A stretch of 46,675 nt of DNA from an uncultured Lachnospiraceae bacterium (GCA_947566645.1 CANOKL010000033.1:1-46675), one strand, 5' to 3'. Positions 6,946-15,519 are shown, counted from the stretch's first letter. The notes: generated from the sequence alone by a model not told the origin. Numbers and translations: made by a program.

Positions 6946-7995
6946 ATGAAAGTAAAAAAGATTCTGTCAGTATTGCTGATGATTCTTATGACTGGTTCAC
7001 TGGCGGCATGCGGCGCCAAAGGAGAGGAACAGAAAGAGGAGAAAAAAGCGGAGGCCGGCACAGAAAAAAAGACTATCTCATATGCAGAGCCGGGATGGAT
7101 GTCCACATTATTTGTCAACCAGATTATGAAGGTGGTGCTGGAAGAGGGGTATGGCTATCCGACAGAGGCAGTTGAGGCAACGAATGTAGCTTTAGTTGAG
7201 GAGCTGTGCAATGACAAAATTGATATTCACACATATATCGCAGAGCTTTCGTTTGAGACATACGTGGAATTAAGGGACAGTGGAAAGCTTGTGGAATTAG
7301 GGGCAATCCATAATGATGGAATGCAGGGAGTTTACGTTCCCGCATACATGATTAACGGGGATGCAGACAGAGGAATTGACCCCATTACCCCGGATCTGAA
7401 GACGATTGATGATCTGGCAGAATATCCGGAGATCTTTAAGGATCCAGAGGATCCGTCCAAAGGAGTTTTCTATAATGCACCTGCAGATTATCTGGCGGCA
7501 AATGTACTGAACCATAAGCTGGAAACCTACGGGCTGACAAACTATTATAATATCTCAACGCCAGGCAGCCAGAGCGCAGAGGATGCAACACTTGAGGCGG
7601 CCTATAAGAAAGGGGAGCCATGGGTCGGGTATGGATTTGTGGTATCTTATATGTACAGCCAGTTTGATCTGATCAAGCTGGAGGACAGATGTGAATATGA
7701 CCCGGAGCTTTATAATGAAGAGAATGGATATGCATGTGATTTTGTTCTGGATTCATATAAAATATGCAGCTCTGTATCATTTAAGGATAAAGCGCCGGAA
7801 GTGGCGGAATTTTTGTCAAAATTCCAGCTGTCAGGCCCGATTATCGCTGATGGCATAGGCTACATGACAAATAATGATGACCCTGAAGGGGATGATGCAG
7901 CTATTGACTGGCTTAAGAATAATAAAGATACCTGGAGTAAATGGGTGCCAGAGGAGAACGCTGCGAATATTCAGGCTTTCTTAGACGGAAAATAA
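6946..7995 (+). CDS. Glycine betaine/quaternary-amine-type ABC importer, substrate-binding lipoprotein (OpuAC-like)
   Basis: A 349-residue exported lipoprotein. A basic start (MKVKK), hydrophobic core and lipobox SLAAC give lipidation at C22. The mature domain has OpuAC/ProX features: SYAEPGWMSTLFVNQIMKVV, LETYGLTNYYNISTPGS, GEPWVGYGFVVSYMY and a C-terminal WLKNN segment. In betaine-binding members the segment after the first motif usually has a tryptophan that helps form the aromatic cage (D-x-H/F..W); here it reads DIHTYIAELSFETY with no Trp, so the ligand may not be glycine betaine. It is the first gene of a three-gene importer (binding protein, permease, ATPase) directly behind a methyltransferase, suggesting uptake of a methylated substrate. 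Confidence 0.85.
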   Translation: MKVKKILSVLLMILMTGSLAACGAKGEEQKEEKKAEAGTEKKTISYAEPGWMSTLFVNQIMKVVLEEGYGYPTEAVEATNVALVEELCNDKIDIHTYIAELSFETYVELRDSGKLVELGAIHNDGMQGVYVPAYMINGDADRGIDPITPDLKTIDDLAEYPEIFKDPEDPSKGVFYNAPADYLAANVLNHKLETYGLTNYYNISTPGSQSAEDATLEAAYKKGEPWVGYGFVVSYMYSQFDLIKLEDRCEYDPELYNEENGYACDFVLDSYKICSSVSFKDKAPEVAEFLSKFQLSGPIIADGIGYMTNNDDPEGDDAAIDWLKNNKDTWSKWVPEENAANIQAFLDGK

Positions 7996-8060
7996 AAATT
8001 GTTATTCCGAAGATGTGGGGACATTGCACGGGTGGATGTTAAAGGAGAGACAAAATCAGG

Positions 8061-8921
8061 ATGGAGCAGTTTAATAATATTTTTGAGTATCTTCCGCCGC
8101 TGAACCTGGCAGAGTATGTGGAAGAGGCACTGGATTATGTTGTTCTGCACGGGGAAGGAGTTATCTCCGCTGTCAGAGGGTTTACATTATTTTTTATCTC
8201 TAATCTGGAGGGCTTTCTGTCGTGGCTTCCCTGGTGGGGATGGACAGGGGCAATTTTTCTGGCAGGCTGCAGGCTGCTGAACTGGAGGAAGGGAATCGTA
8301 CTTTCAGCAATGATGTTCATCGTGGGGTGGCTTGGATACTGGGAAATGATGAATATTACCGCAGCCATAGTGCTGACCTCCATTTTCTTTTCTTTATTAA
8401 TCGGGATTCCATTAGGAGTGTTGATTGGAAAACATGATCTGGCAGAAAAAATGATTCATCCAGTTCTGGATGCAATGCAGACCACGCCAAGCTTTGTATA
8501 TTTACTTCCTGCAGTTATGCTGTTCGGCCTTGGTAAGGTTCCTGCAGTGCTGGCAACCACGATCTACGCCCTTCCGCCGGTTGTTCGTATGACGAATCTG
8601 GGGATTCGCAGTGTAAGCAAGGTAGAGATCATGGTGGCAGATGCGTTCGGATGTACGCCGTTCCAAAAATTGCTTAAGGTGCAGCTCCCTCATGCGATGA
8701 CAATGGTGACTGCGGGAATTAACCAGACTACAATGATGGCTTTGGGAATGATTATTACTTCTGCTATGATCGGCGCCAAGGGGCTGGGGCTGGAGATTCT
8801 CAGCGCAATTGGAAGACTGGAAGTAGGCGTATGCGCAGAGGTTGGAATCTGTATTGTCTTTGTTGCGATTACTTTAGACAGGCTGACGCAGGGACTTGCA
8901 AATCTATTTGGCGGAGAATAA
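8061..8921 (+). CDS. Quaternary-amine-type ABC importer permease (OpuAB/ProW-like)
   Basis: A 286-residue integral membrane protein. Hydrophobic spans are visible around residues 40-60, 63-78, 95-120, 140-165 and 215-270. The cytoplasmic coupling (EAA-like) loop reads VSKVEIMVADAFGCTPFQKL, as in ProW/OpuAB. The N-terminal stretch to residue ~55 (PLNLAEYVEEALDYVVLHGE) is the typical cytosolic or amphipathic lead-in. AAAGGAGAG lies 8-10 nt before the ATG. Its stop codon is 4 nt before the ATPase start, so the two are translationally close. It forms the membrane channel for the neighbouring binding protein. Substrate is undetermined; betaine-like compounds are the family norm. Confidence 0.88.
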   Translation: MEQFNNIFEYLPPLNLAEYVEEALDYVVLHGEGVISAVRGFTLFFISNLEGFLSWLPWWGWTGAIFLAGCRLLNWRKGIVLSAMMFIVGWLGYWEMMNITAAIVLTSIFFSLLIGIPLGVLIGKHDLAEKMIHPVLDAMQTTPSFVYLLPAVMLFGLGKVPAVLATTIYALPPVVRMTNLGIRSVSKVEIMVADAFGCTPFQKLLKVQLPHAMTMVTAGINQTTMMALGMIITSAMIGAKGLGLEILSAIGRLEVGVCAEVGICIVFVAITLDRLTQGLANLFGGE

Positions 8922-8925
8922 TGGC

Positions 8926-9936
8926 ATGGAGAAAAAAATAGAAGTAAAAAATCTGGTACTCATTTATGGAAAAGATATACCAGCGGCCCGGAAGATGCTG
9001 GATGACGGCTGTACCCAGGAGGAAATATTAAGGGAAACAAAGGCTGTGGCGGCTGTGCGGAATATAAGCTTTGATGTCCGGGAGCATGAGCTTATGGTTA
9101 TTATGGGGCTTTCCGGCAGTGGAAAGTCCTCTTTGCTAAAGTGCCTGAATTGTTTAAATACGCCAACGTCTGGAGAGATTTTTGTCAATAAGGAAAATAT
9201 ACTGACTTATCATAAAAAGCAGCTGAGAGCATACAGGCAGAGGATAACTAGCATGGTGTTTCAGGAATTCGGGCTTCTGCCCAGACGGACAGTACTGGAA
9301 AATATTGAATTTGGCCTTGAGATCTGCAAAGCTGCCCGGAATGACAGACTCCAAAAGGCATTAGAGATGGTAAAATTAGTGGGGCTCGAAGGATGGGAGA
9401 ACCGGAAGCCGAGAGAGCTGTCCGGAGGGATGCAGCAGAGAGTCGGGCTTGCCAGGGCGCTGGCAAATGATCCGGAGATTCTGCTGATGGATGAACCATT
9501 TAGTGCATTAGATCCGTTAACACGAAAACAGATGCAGCGCGAACTGCTGCGTCTGCAGGAGGTATTGAAAAAGACTATTATATTCATTACCCATGATATT
9601 GAAGAGGCATTCATGCTGGGAGACCGGATTGCTTTTATGAAAGAAGGGGAATTTCAGCAGACCGGGACACCCAGGGAGATTATAGAGAATCCGGCAACTC
9701 AGTATATCGCAGATTTTACAAGAGATATTAACCGGGGAAGAATTTATAAAGCAGGTGATATTGCAAAGCCTGCTGCAGACCGCCGCGACTTTGCATCTGC
9801 CGTGACTTTCGAAACTACGGTGGAAGATGTTATGAGCGTGCTGTCCGAATATCCATGCGCAGGCGTGACGGGACAGAATGGAGAACTGGTGGGATATATA
9901 GACAGAGAGAGCGCTATGAAGGTATTTAGCCGCTGA
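8926..9936 (+). CDS. Quaternary-amine-type ABC importer ATPase (OpuAA/ProV-like)
   Basis: A 336-residue ABC ATPase. Walker A GLSGSGKSS, signature LSGGMQQR, Walker B ILLMDEPFSALD and H-loop FITHDIEE are all intact. The N-terminal extension LVLIYGKDIPAARKMLDDG is characteristic of ProV/OpuAA. The last ~55 residues (TFETTVEDVMSVLSEYPCAG to YIDRESAMKVF) look like one CBS repeat, whereas OpuAA usually has two, so ionic-strength sensing may be reduced or absent. ATG at 8926 is chosen because GGCGGAG (8910-8916) is 9 nt upstream; an upstream TTG at 8896 would overlap the permease. A strong terminator follows. Confidence 0.88.
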   Translation: MEKKIEVKNLVLIYGKDIPAARKMLDDGCTQEEILRETKAVAAVRNISFDVREHELMVIMGLSGSGKSSLLKCLNCLNTPTSGEIFVNKENILTYHKKQLRAYRQRITSMVFQEFGLLPRRTVLENIEFGLEICKAARNDRLQKALEMVKLVGLEGWENRKPRELSGGMQQRVGLARALANDPEILLMDEPFSALDPLTRKQMQRELLRLQEVLKKTIIFITHDIEEAFMLGDRIAFMKEGEFQQTGTPREIIENPATQYIADFTRDINRGRIYKAGDIAKPAADRRDFASAVTFETTVEDVMSVLSEYPCAGVTGQNGELVGYIDRESAMKVFSR

Positions 9937-10014
9937 CTCAGGTATGCTAATTGGTAGACTGGTTATTTAATGATATATTGTACGTATATGGAGCTGAAAT
10001 GGAGATGCCATTTT

Positions 10015-10069
10015 GCCTGTGCAGTCTGGAAAGAAATCAGAGGAGAGCTGCACAGGCATTTTTATTTTT
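10015..10069 (+). terminator. Intrinsic terminator after the OpuA-like operon
   Basis: GCCTGTGCAG (10015-10024) pairs perfectly with CTGCACAGGC (10048-10057), followed by ATTTTTATTTTT. The loop is long (23 nt). It ends transcription of the 6946-9936 importer operon, 79 bp after the ATPase stop codon. Confidence 0.8.
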
Positions 10070-10190
10070 CTGCAATCTTGGAAAGCTATGAGCCAGCCTG
10101 CACAAATTTTCAGGCGATGTCTTTATCTGTGAAGAAGGCTTATACACGGGTGTTCTTTGATGTAAAGACGGACGCAGGCAGAGGCGGAAA
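10069..10190 (+). pseudogene. Partial duplicate of the downstream YdeI-like gene
   Basis: About 120 bp here are nearly identical to 10786-10900 inside the YdeI-like gene. The encoded stretch AILESYEPACTNFQAMSLSV, then KKAYTRVFFDVKTDAGR, matches AILESYEPAYTNFQAMSLSV, then KKTYTRAFFDAKTDAGR, with only a few substitutions. An open frame (9970-10362) runs through it, but its flanks are unlike any protein and it crosses the terminator, so it is not called as a gene. The remainder up to 10393 holds no recognisable feature. It suggests a tandem duplication followed by partial deletion. Confidence 0.8.
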
Positions 10191-10393
10191 TACCAAATTG
10201 TATTTTAAACGTAGTTGTATATGTGATGTGAAAATGATAAAATATAAATATGGTGCGAGCTGTGAAATCAGCATAGCTGAGATTGGCAGAGTTGAAAGCA
10301 GAGTACCGAAGTATCTTGGAGAGACTTTTCAATTCATTTTTGCTGGAGATAGCGGTCTTTAGCGGATGAGATATAGGAAAGAGGTGGCGCGTA

Positions 10394-10969
10394 ATGGGCG
10401 ATATAATGGAATTTGGGAACAGAGATGAATTTAGAAAATGGCTCTATGATAACTGCCTTTCAAGTGCCGGCATTTGGGTTTTGTTTGGCAAGGCTGGCGG
10501 ACCGAAAACAATCAAGGCGGGAGAAGCACTGGAAGAAGCGCTCTGCTTCGGATGGATTGACGGTCAGATGGAAAAGATTGACGACAAAACCTATAAAAAG
10601 TATTTTTCGATGCGCAGGGAGAAAAGCAAGTGGTCGGACAAAAACAAGAAATTAGCCAAAAGGCTTGAAGAGCAGGGGCGTATGACTGATTTTGGCAGAA
10701 AGAAAATAGAGGATGCCAAAAAGAACGGCCAATGGGATGCGGTAAATCCGCTGGCGGTTATTACGGAAGAGCAGATTGCGCGGCTTTCTGCGATATTGGA
10801 AAGCTATGAGCCAGCCTACACAAATTTTCAGGCGATGTCTTTATCTGTGAAGAAGACTTATACACGGGCGTTTTTTGACGCAAAGACGGATGCCGGACGG
10901 GAAAAGCGGATTGCGTGGATGGTGGATAGACTTAATAAAAATCTAAAACCTATGCAAGAATCCCGATGA
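10394..10969 (+). CDS. YdeI/OmpD-associated (OmdA) family protein
   Basis: A 191-residue soluble protein of the YdeI/OmdA family. The conserved N-terminal pattern is clear: FRKWLYDNCLSSAGIWVLFG, then EALCFGWIDGQMEKIDD and YFSMRREKSKWSDKNKKLAK. The C-terminal helical part is AILESYEPAYTNFQAMSLSV, ending in EKRIAWMVDRL. The biochemical role is not established; members have been linked to peptide or bacteriocin resistance, and many are simply cargo genes. GAGGTGG lies just before the start; ATG at 10406 is an alternative. Gene debris on both sides marks this as an accessory insertion splitting the methyl-transfer island, functionally unrelated as far as can be seen. Confidence 0.8.
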   Translation: MGDIMEFGNRDEFRKWLYDNCLSSAGIWVLFGKAGGPKTIKAGEALEEALCFGWIDGQMEKIDDKTYKKYFSMRREKSKWSDKNKKLAKRLEEQGRMTDFGRKKIEDAKKNGQWDAVNPLAVITEEQIARLSAILESYEPAYTNFQAMSLSVKKTYTRAFFDAKTDAGREKRIAWMVDRLNKNLKPMQESR

Positions 10970-11165
10970 CGGTATCATCTATAAAGTTCTGCTGAATGAC
11001 CTGCACATGTCCCGTTATGTAGATTGCGGAGTTATCAAGGCTGGAGATATAGTACAGATTTCCTATAATGGAGAAGTCAACGAAAACAATGATAATACCA
11101 TTGAAGGTGCAATTTCAGCAGCAATAGCAACAATATCTGATGGAGATATTTCCACTCTTGAATAA
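10959..11165 (+). pseudogene. C-terminal fragment of an unrecognised protein
   Basis: A stop-free frame of about 68 codons (NPDDGIIYKVLLNDLHMSRY, then VDCGVIKAGDIVQISYNGEV, ending ISDGDISTLE) starts inside the 3' end of the YdeI-like gene, without a start codon or ribosome site at its head. The composition looks like real protein, so it is read as the tail of a gene whose 5' part was lost when the YdeI region was rearranged. The family is not recognised. The remaining ~70 bp to the next gene hold only its ribosome site. Confidence 0.45.
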
Positions 11166-11236
11166 TAGAAGCTATAAATGGTTAGGGCAGGCAGGAGCAG
11201 CTAAAGCGGCCGCCAAGAAGGAAGGAGCGACATGGC

Positions 11237-12301
11237 ATGTTGAGAATAGAGAAGCATACAGCAGATGAGATGACGCCGGCAGAAAGGCGGACAGCTATAA
11301 AAGAAGGGCGGGATGTGGACCGTGTTCCCTGTGTCCCTTTTATGGGAGAGTTTAAGTGCCGCCTGACGGGAATCAGCATATGGGATTTCTGGCATGTGCC
11401 GGAAAAGATGGCGGAGGCGGAGATCCTGGCATTTAACAGATACGGATATGACCGGATCGTTATTGGCCCGAATACCAGAGGGATCACAGAAGCGCTCGGA
11501 GGGTCATTCATTTATCCGGAAAACGGACTTCCCTACGCAGGCAGTCCGTTTCTGGAGAGTTATGAAAGGCTTCGTGAGATGGAGCCTGCAGAGGCGGGAA
11601 AGGATCCGAGAATCCGGGATTTCCTGCGTGCGGCGGAGCTCCTGATAAAAGAAGCGCAGGAGGTTGTTCCGGTGGAAATGAGCATCGGAGGCCCGTTTAC
11701 CATTGCCTCTAATCTGAGAGGGACAGAGTGGCTGCTTCGTGACTGCCGGAGGTGTCCGGGGGAGATTCACAGGCTGATGCGCGTCATTACGGACACTCAG
11801 AAAAGCTGCATGGATGAGGCGGCGGGATATGGCATGGGGATCGCAATGGCGGATCCGGTTGCAAACCCTGCACTGATCGGTCCGAAGATGTATGAGACAT
11901 TCGTTTATCCTTATACAAAGGAGCTGACAGATTATGCACTAGAAACAACCGGCCAGAAGGTATCGCTTCATATGTGCGGAAAGACATACAGCATCTGGAA
12001 GTACCTCTGCCAGTATGAGCTGAACGAGCTGAGCCTCGACAATATCGTTGACCTGGAGAGGGCAGTGGAGGAACTGGGAGAGTACATCCCCATTGCCGGT
12101 AATGTAGATCCAGTGGGAGTTGTTTTGAACGGAACAGAAGCAGAGGTTGAGGAAGCAGTTCATTTCTGCATCAGGACTGGAATCAAGGCAGGAAAGGGGT
12201 ATGTTCTGGCAACAGGATGTGACGTTCCGGATACGACAGCCCCCGCACAGATTGACTGCTTTATGAATGCGGCAAGGAGCTTTAATTATAGAAATTATTA
12301 A
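11237..12301 (+). CDS. UroD-superfamily corrinoid methyltransferase (MtaA/CmuA-like), copy 2
   Basis: A 354-residue UroD-superfamily protein of the methyltransferase branch: MTPAERRTAIKEGRDVDRVP at the N-terminus, SIGGPFTIASNLRG in the middle, then a zinc motif with H-x-C in VSLHMCGKTYSIW (near residue 245) and the third ligand in ATGCDVPDTTAP (near 333). It is fairly diverged from copy 1, consistent with a different substrate or a different half-reaction (substrate to corrinoid versus corrinoid to acceptor). GAAGGAG at 11221-11227 is 9 nt before ATG 11237. It precedes the sugar-type importer by 96 bp, where a separate promoter is likely. Confidence 0.82.
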   Translation: MLRIEKHTADEMTPAERRTAIKEGRDVDRVPCVPFMGEFKCRLTGISIWDFWHVPEKMAEAEILAFNRYGYDRIVIGPNTRGITEALGGSFIYPENGLPYAGSPFLESYERLREMEPAEAGKDPRIRDFLRAAELLIKEAQEVVPVEMSIGGPFTIASNLRGTEWLLRDCRRCPGEIHRLMRVITDTQKSCMDEAAGYGMGIAMADPVANPALIGPKMYETFVYPYTKELTDYALETTGQKVSLHMCGKTYSIWKYLCQYELNELSLDNIVDLERAVEELGEYIPIAGNVDPVGVVLNGTEAEVEEAVHFCIRTGIKAGKGYVLATGCDVPDTTAPAQIDCFMNAARSFNYRNY

Positions 12302-12331
12302 TAAATAACTTTACTTATTAATAATAACGAT

Positions 12332-12382
12332 TTGTGAATCAATGGGGAGAATGATAAACTGTTCTTGTATCTACTAATACAA
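12332..12382 (+). promoter_or_regulatory. Probable promoter with inverted-repeat operator ahead of the sugar-type importer
   Basis: TTGTGA (12332-12337), 17-nt spacer, TAAACT (12355-12360) forms a plausible SigA promoter. Immediately downstream, TTGTAT (12365-12370) and ATACAA (12377-12382) make a perfect 6-bp inverted repeat with 6-nt spacing, just before the ribosome site. The repeat is at or after the expected start site, where a repressor could block transcription. Confidence 0.45.
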
Positions 12383-12397
12383 ACGAGGAGGTTTATC

Positions 12398-13714
12398 ATG
12401 AAAAGAAAATTTTTAAGCGTATTGTTAATGGCTGCTATGGCTGTGTCTCTGGTCACAGGCTGCGGCAATAATGGAGAGGAGAAGAAGGAAGACTCTGATT
12501 CTGGTTCCGGTTCTGGCGCAAAGACGTTAGAAGTGTGGGTGCCGCCGCTTGATGATGATACGGTAAATAACTGGGGCGGCCTGATGACTGACTGGGAGGA
12601 GGAAAACGGCTGCAAGGTGAATATTACAGTGGTTCCATGGGACAAGTATGAAGAGACTTATACAACAGCGTTAAATTCCGGAGAAGGACCGGATGTGGGC
12701 TATATGTATAATGAGATGTTCCCGACCTATATTGATGCAGGCGTGGTAGCTGACATGTCTGAATATATTACAGATGAGGACAGGAGTGAATATAAATATC
12801 TGGAGAACGGTTTTATGATGGATGGGCAGTACGGCTGGCCGCTGGTTACAGGTGTTCCTTTTGTGCTGTATTACAATGAGGAGATTCTGAAGGATCTGGG
12901 CGAGAAGGCACCGGAGACCTGGGAAGATTTTGAGCGCATCTGCAAAGCTGCTACAAAGGATACGGACGGAGACGGCGAGACTGACCAGTTTGGCTATGCG
13001 TGCGGCATGAGCACAAGCGATGTGGGAGCAATGCAGATTCTGAACGCATACTATTACAGTGCATTGTGGCAGAATGGCGGACAGATCTATGCAGATGATC
13101 TGAAAAGCGCTGCGTTTGCAGACGAGGCAGGAACAGAGGCTATGACATGGATTCTGAATATGAAAGAGTATATGAATCCAGACTTTATGTCTATGTCATG
13201 GTCAGATGCATTTGCAAATGTATTTGGAGCAGGAAAAGCTGCATTCGGCGTTTACAGATCTTCACAGACGGATGAAACAGTATTTGCCGAGGCCTATCCG
13301 GATGTAAAATGGGATTTTGTCACCTCCCTTAAAAATAAGGATTTCGGGACCTTCGGTGCAACAGACTGCCTGACCCTCATGTCTGCGGCAGAGGATAAAG
13401 AGCTTGCGATGGATTTCATCAAGCACGTAACAGGTGCGGAATTCATGGAGAAGTATCATGCAAAATGCCCGGGCGCTGCGCTTACAAACAGTGAGCCTTA
13501 CGTGGGTGATGCGAAGATGGAGAAAATCTATACAGATGATCTTGGCAAATGGCACGGACTTCAGGTAGGCCCCTGCGGAGTTGATATCCTGACACAGCTC
13601 TCAGCGGATTTCCAGGGAATCATGACAGGAGAGCTCACAGTAGAAGAGGGACTTAAGGAAGCGGAGGATTATGCAAATAATCTTCTGGAGGAGTACTGGG
13701 CAGAAAAAGAATAA
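12398..13714 (+). CDS. CUT1-type (carbohydrate) ABC importer, substrate-binding lipoprotein
   Basis: A 438-residue extracellular solute-binding protein, family 1. The signal peptide has basic MKRK, a hydrophobic core and lipobox LVTGC (C near residue 22), followed by an acidic, Ser/Gly-rich linker. The mature part has the sugar-binder pattern: LEVWVPPLDDDTVNNWGGLM, NSGEGPDVGYMYNEMFPTYI, GVPFVLYYNEEILKDLGEKA, ETWEDFERICKAA. Start at 12398 because GAGGAGG (12385-12391) is 6 nt upstream. A terminator-like hairpin between it and the permease genes should give more binding protein than permease. Within a demethylation island, methylated sugars or glycosides with methoxylated aglycones are plausible ligands; that is inference. 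Confidence 0.85.
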   Translation: MKRKFLSVLLMAAMAVSLVTGCGNNGEEKKEDSDSGSGSGAKTLEVWVPPLDDDTVNNWGGLMTDWEEENGCKVNITVVPWDKYEETYTTALNSGEGPDVGYMYNEMFPTYIDAGVVADMSEYITDEDRSEYKYLENGFMMDGQYGWPLVTGVPFVLYYNEEILKDLGEKAPETWEDFERICKAATKDTDGDGETDQFGYACGMSTSDVGAMQILNAYYYSALWQNGGQIYADDLKSAAFADEAGTEAMTWILNMKEYMNPDFMSMSWSDAFANVFGAGKAAFGVYRSSQTDETVFAEAYPDVKWDFVTSLKNKDFGTFGATDCLTLMSAAEDKELAMDFIKHVTGAEFMEKYHAKCPGAALTNSEPYVGDAKMEKIYTDDLGKWHGLQVGPCGVDILTQLSADFQGIMTGELTVEEGLKEAEDYANNLLEEYWAEKE

Positions 13715-13733
13715 TGATGGTTGCTATTCACGG

Positions 13734-13759
13734 ATGCCCGCAGTTTCTGCGGGCATTTT
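13734..13759 (+). terminator. Intra-operon terminator/attenuator after the binding-protein gene
   Basis: ATGCCCGCAG (13734-13743), loop TTT, CTGCGGGCAT (13747-13756), then TTTG. A perfect 10-bp GC-rich stem with a short T-tract. Its place between binding protein and permeases fits partial termination, common in sugar ABC operons. It could also stabilise the 3' end of the binding-protein mRNA. Confidence 0.85.
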
Positions 13760-13800
13760 GAGGATATAGGGAACTTCTGTACAACAGTGAAAGGACAATT

Positions 13801-14688
13801 ATGGAAAATAAAAAAGGCGGTGCCGGTAAACTTGCGCCTTATTGCTATATCGCGCCGATTACACTGATACTGGTTACCTTTGTAATCGGCTCGGTGGCAG
13901 TGTCAGTCGCCCTTGGTTTTACAAAATATAATATTATGACGGAACCGGTATTCCGTGGAATGGATAATTATTCCAAACTTATGTCGGACAGTAAATTTGT
14001 AAAAGCACTGAAAAATACTCTTGAGCTTATGCTGCTGATTGTTCCGCTTCAGACGGTTCTCAGTATCATACTCTCTGTATTTCTCGTGGCTAACCGAAAG
14101 CGTTTTCTGGGAAAGCTTGCAAATAGTATGATATTTATTCCTGTGATCTGCTCGCCTGCAGTTGTAGGGGTAGTGTGGAGAGAATTGCTGAACGGGAAAT
14201 TTCCGGTGATTGAGAAATTTTTCGGTATATTCGGGATTGAGCCGTCCATGCTTCTTGGAGATGCAAAGACAGCATTGATCACCGTTGGAATGGTAGCGGT
14301 CTGGAAATGGATGGGCTATTATGTGGTCATCTATTCCTCTGGTCTTCTGGGAATCTCCAATACTTATTATGAGGCTGCAAAGGTGGACGGAGCGGACAGA
14401 ATCCGGTGTTTCTTTTCCGTCACCCTTCCGCTTCTGAAGCCCACCATTATCCTGGGTGTATTTCTGTCAGTGACAAATTCCCTGCAGTGCTTTGACCTGA
14501 TCTTTAACCTGACAGGAGGGGGACCCAATAATGCCTCTACCACGTTGGTAGTCTATTCCTACTCGAAATGTTTCAGCGCAGGGGCAGCAGGGTATGCAAT
14601 GGCCATATCCAATATATTATTTGTGGTGATTCTGGCAGTCGCCATGCTGCAGCGGAATATGATGCGAAGAGAAGCTTCGGAGATATAG
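13801..14688 (+). CDS. CUT1-type ABC importer permease 1 (MalF/UgpA-like)
   Basis: A 295-residue membrane protein with about six spans (first at ~20-45: TLILVTFVIGSVAVSVALGF). The EAA loop near residues 195-215 reads YYEAAKVDGADRIRCFFSVT, followed by LPLLKPTIILG, the hallmark of binding-protein-dependent sugar permeases. The GGGPNN motif near 240 is typical of the MalF/UgpA side. It overlaps no neighbour and is followed by the second permease after 9 bp. The two form the heterodimeric channel. No ABC ATPase of this system is encoded nearby; CUT1 importers of Firmicutes often borrow a shared MsmX-type ATPase encoded elsewhere. Confidence 0.88.
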   Translation: MENKKGGAGKLAPYCYIAPITLILVTFVIGSVAVSVALGFTKYNIMTEPVFRGMDNYSKLMSDSKFVKALKNTLELMLLIVPLQTVLSIILSVFLVANRKRFLGKLANSMIFIPVICSPAVVGVVWRELLNGKFPVIEKFFGIFGIEPSMLLGDAKTALITVGMVAVWKWMGYYVVIYSSGLLGISNTYYEAAKVDGADRIRCFFSVTLPLLKPTIILGVFLSVTNSLQCFDLIFNLTGGGPNNASTTLVVYSYSKCFSAGAAGYAMAISNILFVVILAVAMLQRNMMRREASEI

Positions 14689-14697
14689 GAGGGGGAT

Positions 14698-15519
14698 ATG
14701 GAACTGGTAAAAAAAGGATTTAAGAATGTGATCTCTGATCTTGTATTGATTGGAATTATTGTTGTGAGCATCTTTCCGTTTATCTATATGTTTTTAATGT
14801 CATTTAAATCAACGATTAATGCATATGATTTTGACTTTTCCCTGGAAAAACTGTCTCTTGGGCAGTATGAGAAGATTTTTCAGATGGAAAATTTTGAACG
14901 ATATATCTTTAACAGTGTATTTGTGGCTGTTATGGGGGTAATCCTTACAGTAGCGGTATGTTCACTGGCAGGTTATGCATTTGCGAAGATGAATTTTAAG
15001 GGGAATGACAAGATCTTCCTGTTTCTTGTTATGACAATGGTTGTTCCTTCGGAGGTAATTGTGATTCCGCTTTTTCTGATTACAAAAGGGTTGGGGTGGC
15101 TGAATTCCTACCGGGCGCTGATTCTTCCTCTTCCCACAGCCTTCGGGGTATTCATCATGAGGCAGGCAATCCTGGACGTGCCGAAGGATCTGATGGATGC
15201 TGCCAGAATTGACGGCTGCGGTAATCTGAAGATTTTCTTTAAAGTAGTGCTGCCGCTTGTAAAGTCTTCCATACTGGCGCTTTCCATCTTTACCTTTGTG
15301 GGTGCATGGAATAACTTTTTATGGCCTCTGGTGGCCTGTACAAAGGCGGAGATGAAGACACTGCCCCTTGCGCTCAGTATGATGAAGACCCAGTTTAATA
15401 CAGACGTGGGTCTTACAATGGCCTGCGCGGTGATCAATTTCCTTCCGCCTTTTATCTTCTATGTATTTATGCAGAGCAGGTTTAAAGAGGGAATGACGCT
15501 GAGCGGAGTGAAAGGATAA
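14698..15519 (+). CDS. CUT1-type ABC importer permease 2 (MalG/UgpE-like)
   Basis: A 273-residue membrane protein with six hydrophobic spans; the first follows a short cytoplasmic tail. Typical features are FPFIYMFLMSFKS near the N-terminus, AGYAFAKMNFKG, and the EAA loop DLMDAARIDGCGNLKIFFKV followed by VLPLVKSSILALSIFTFVG. The C-terminal GMTLSGVKG ending is the standard MalG-type tail. GGAGGGG directly precedes the start, 9 bp after permease 1. It pairs with permease 1 to transport the ligand of the 12398 lipoprotein. Confidence 0.88.
   Translation: MELVKKGFKNVISDLVLIGIIVVSIFPFIYMFLMSFKSTINAYDFDFSLEKLSLGQYEKIFQMENFERYIFNSVFVAVMGVILTVAVCSLAGYAFAKMNFKGNDKIFLFLVMTMVVPSEVIVIPLFLITKGLGWLNSYRALILPLPTAFGVFIMRQAILDVPKDLMDAARIDGCGNLKIFFKVVLPLVKSSILALSIFTFVGAWNNFLWPLVACTKAEMKTLPLALSMMKTQFNTDVGLTMACAVINFLPPFIFYVFMQSRFKEGMTLSGVKG

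Noticed and set aside
9970..10362. 130-codon open frame between the OpuA-like operon and the YdeI-like gene
   Set aside because: It crosses a strong terminator, lacks a ribosome site, and its only protein-like segment is the duplicated piece of the YdeI-like gene.
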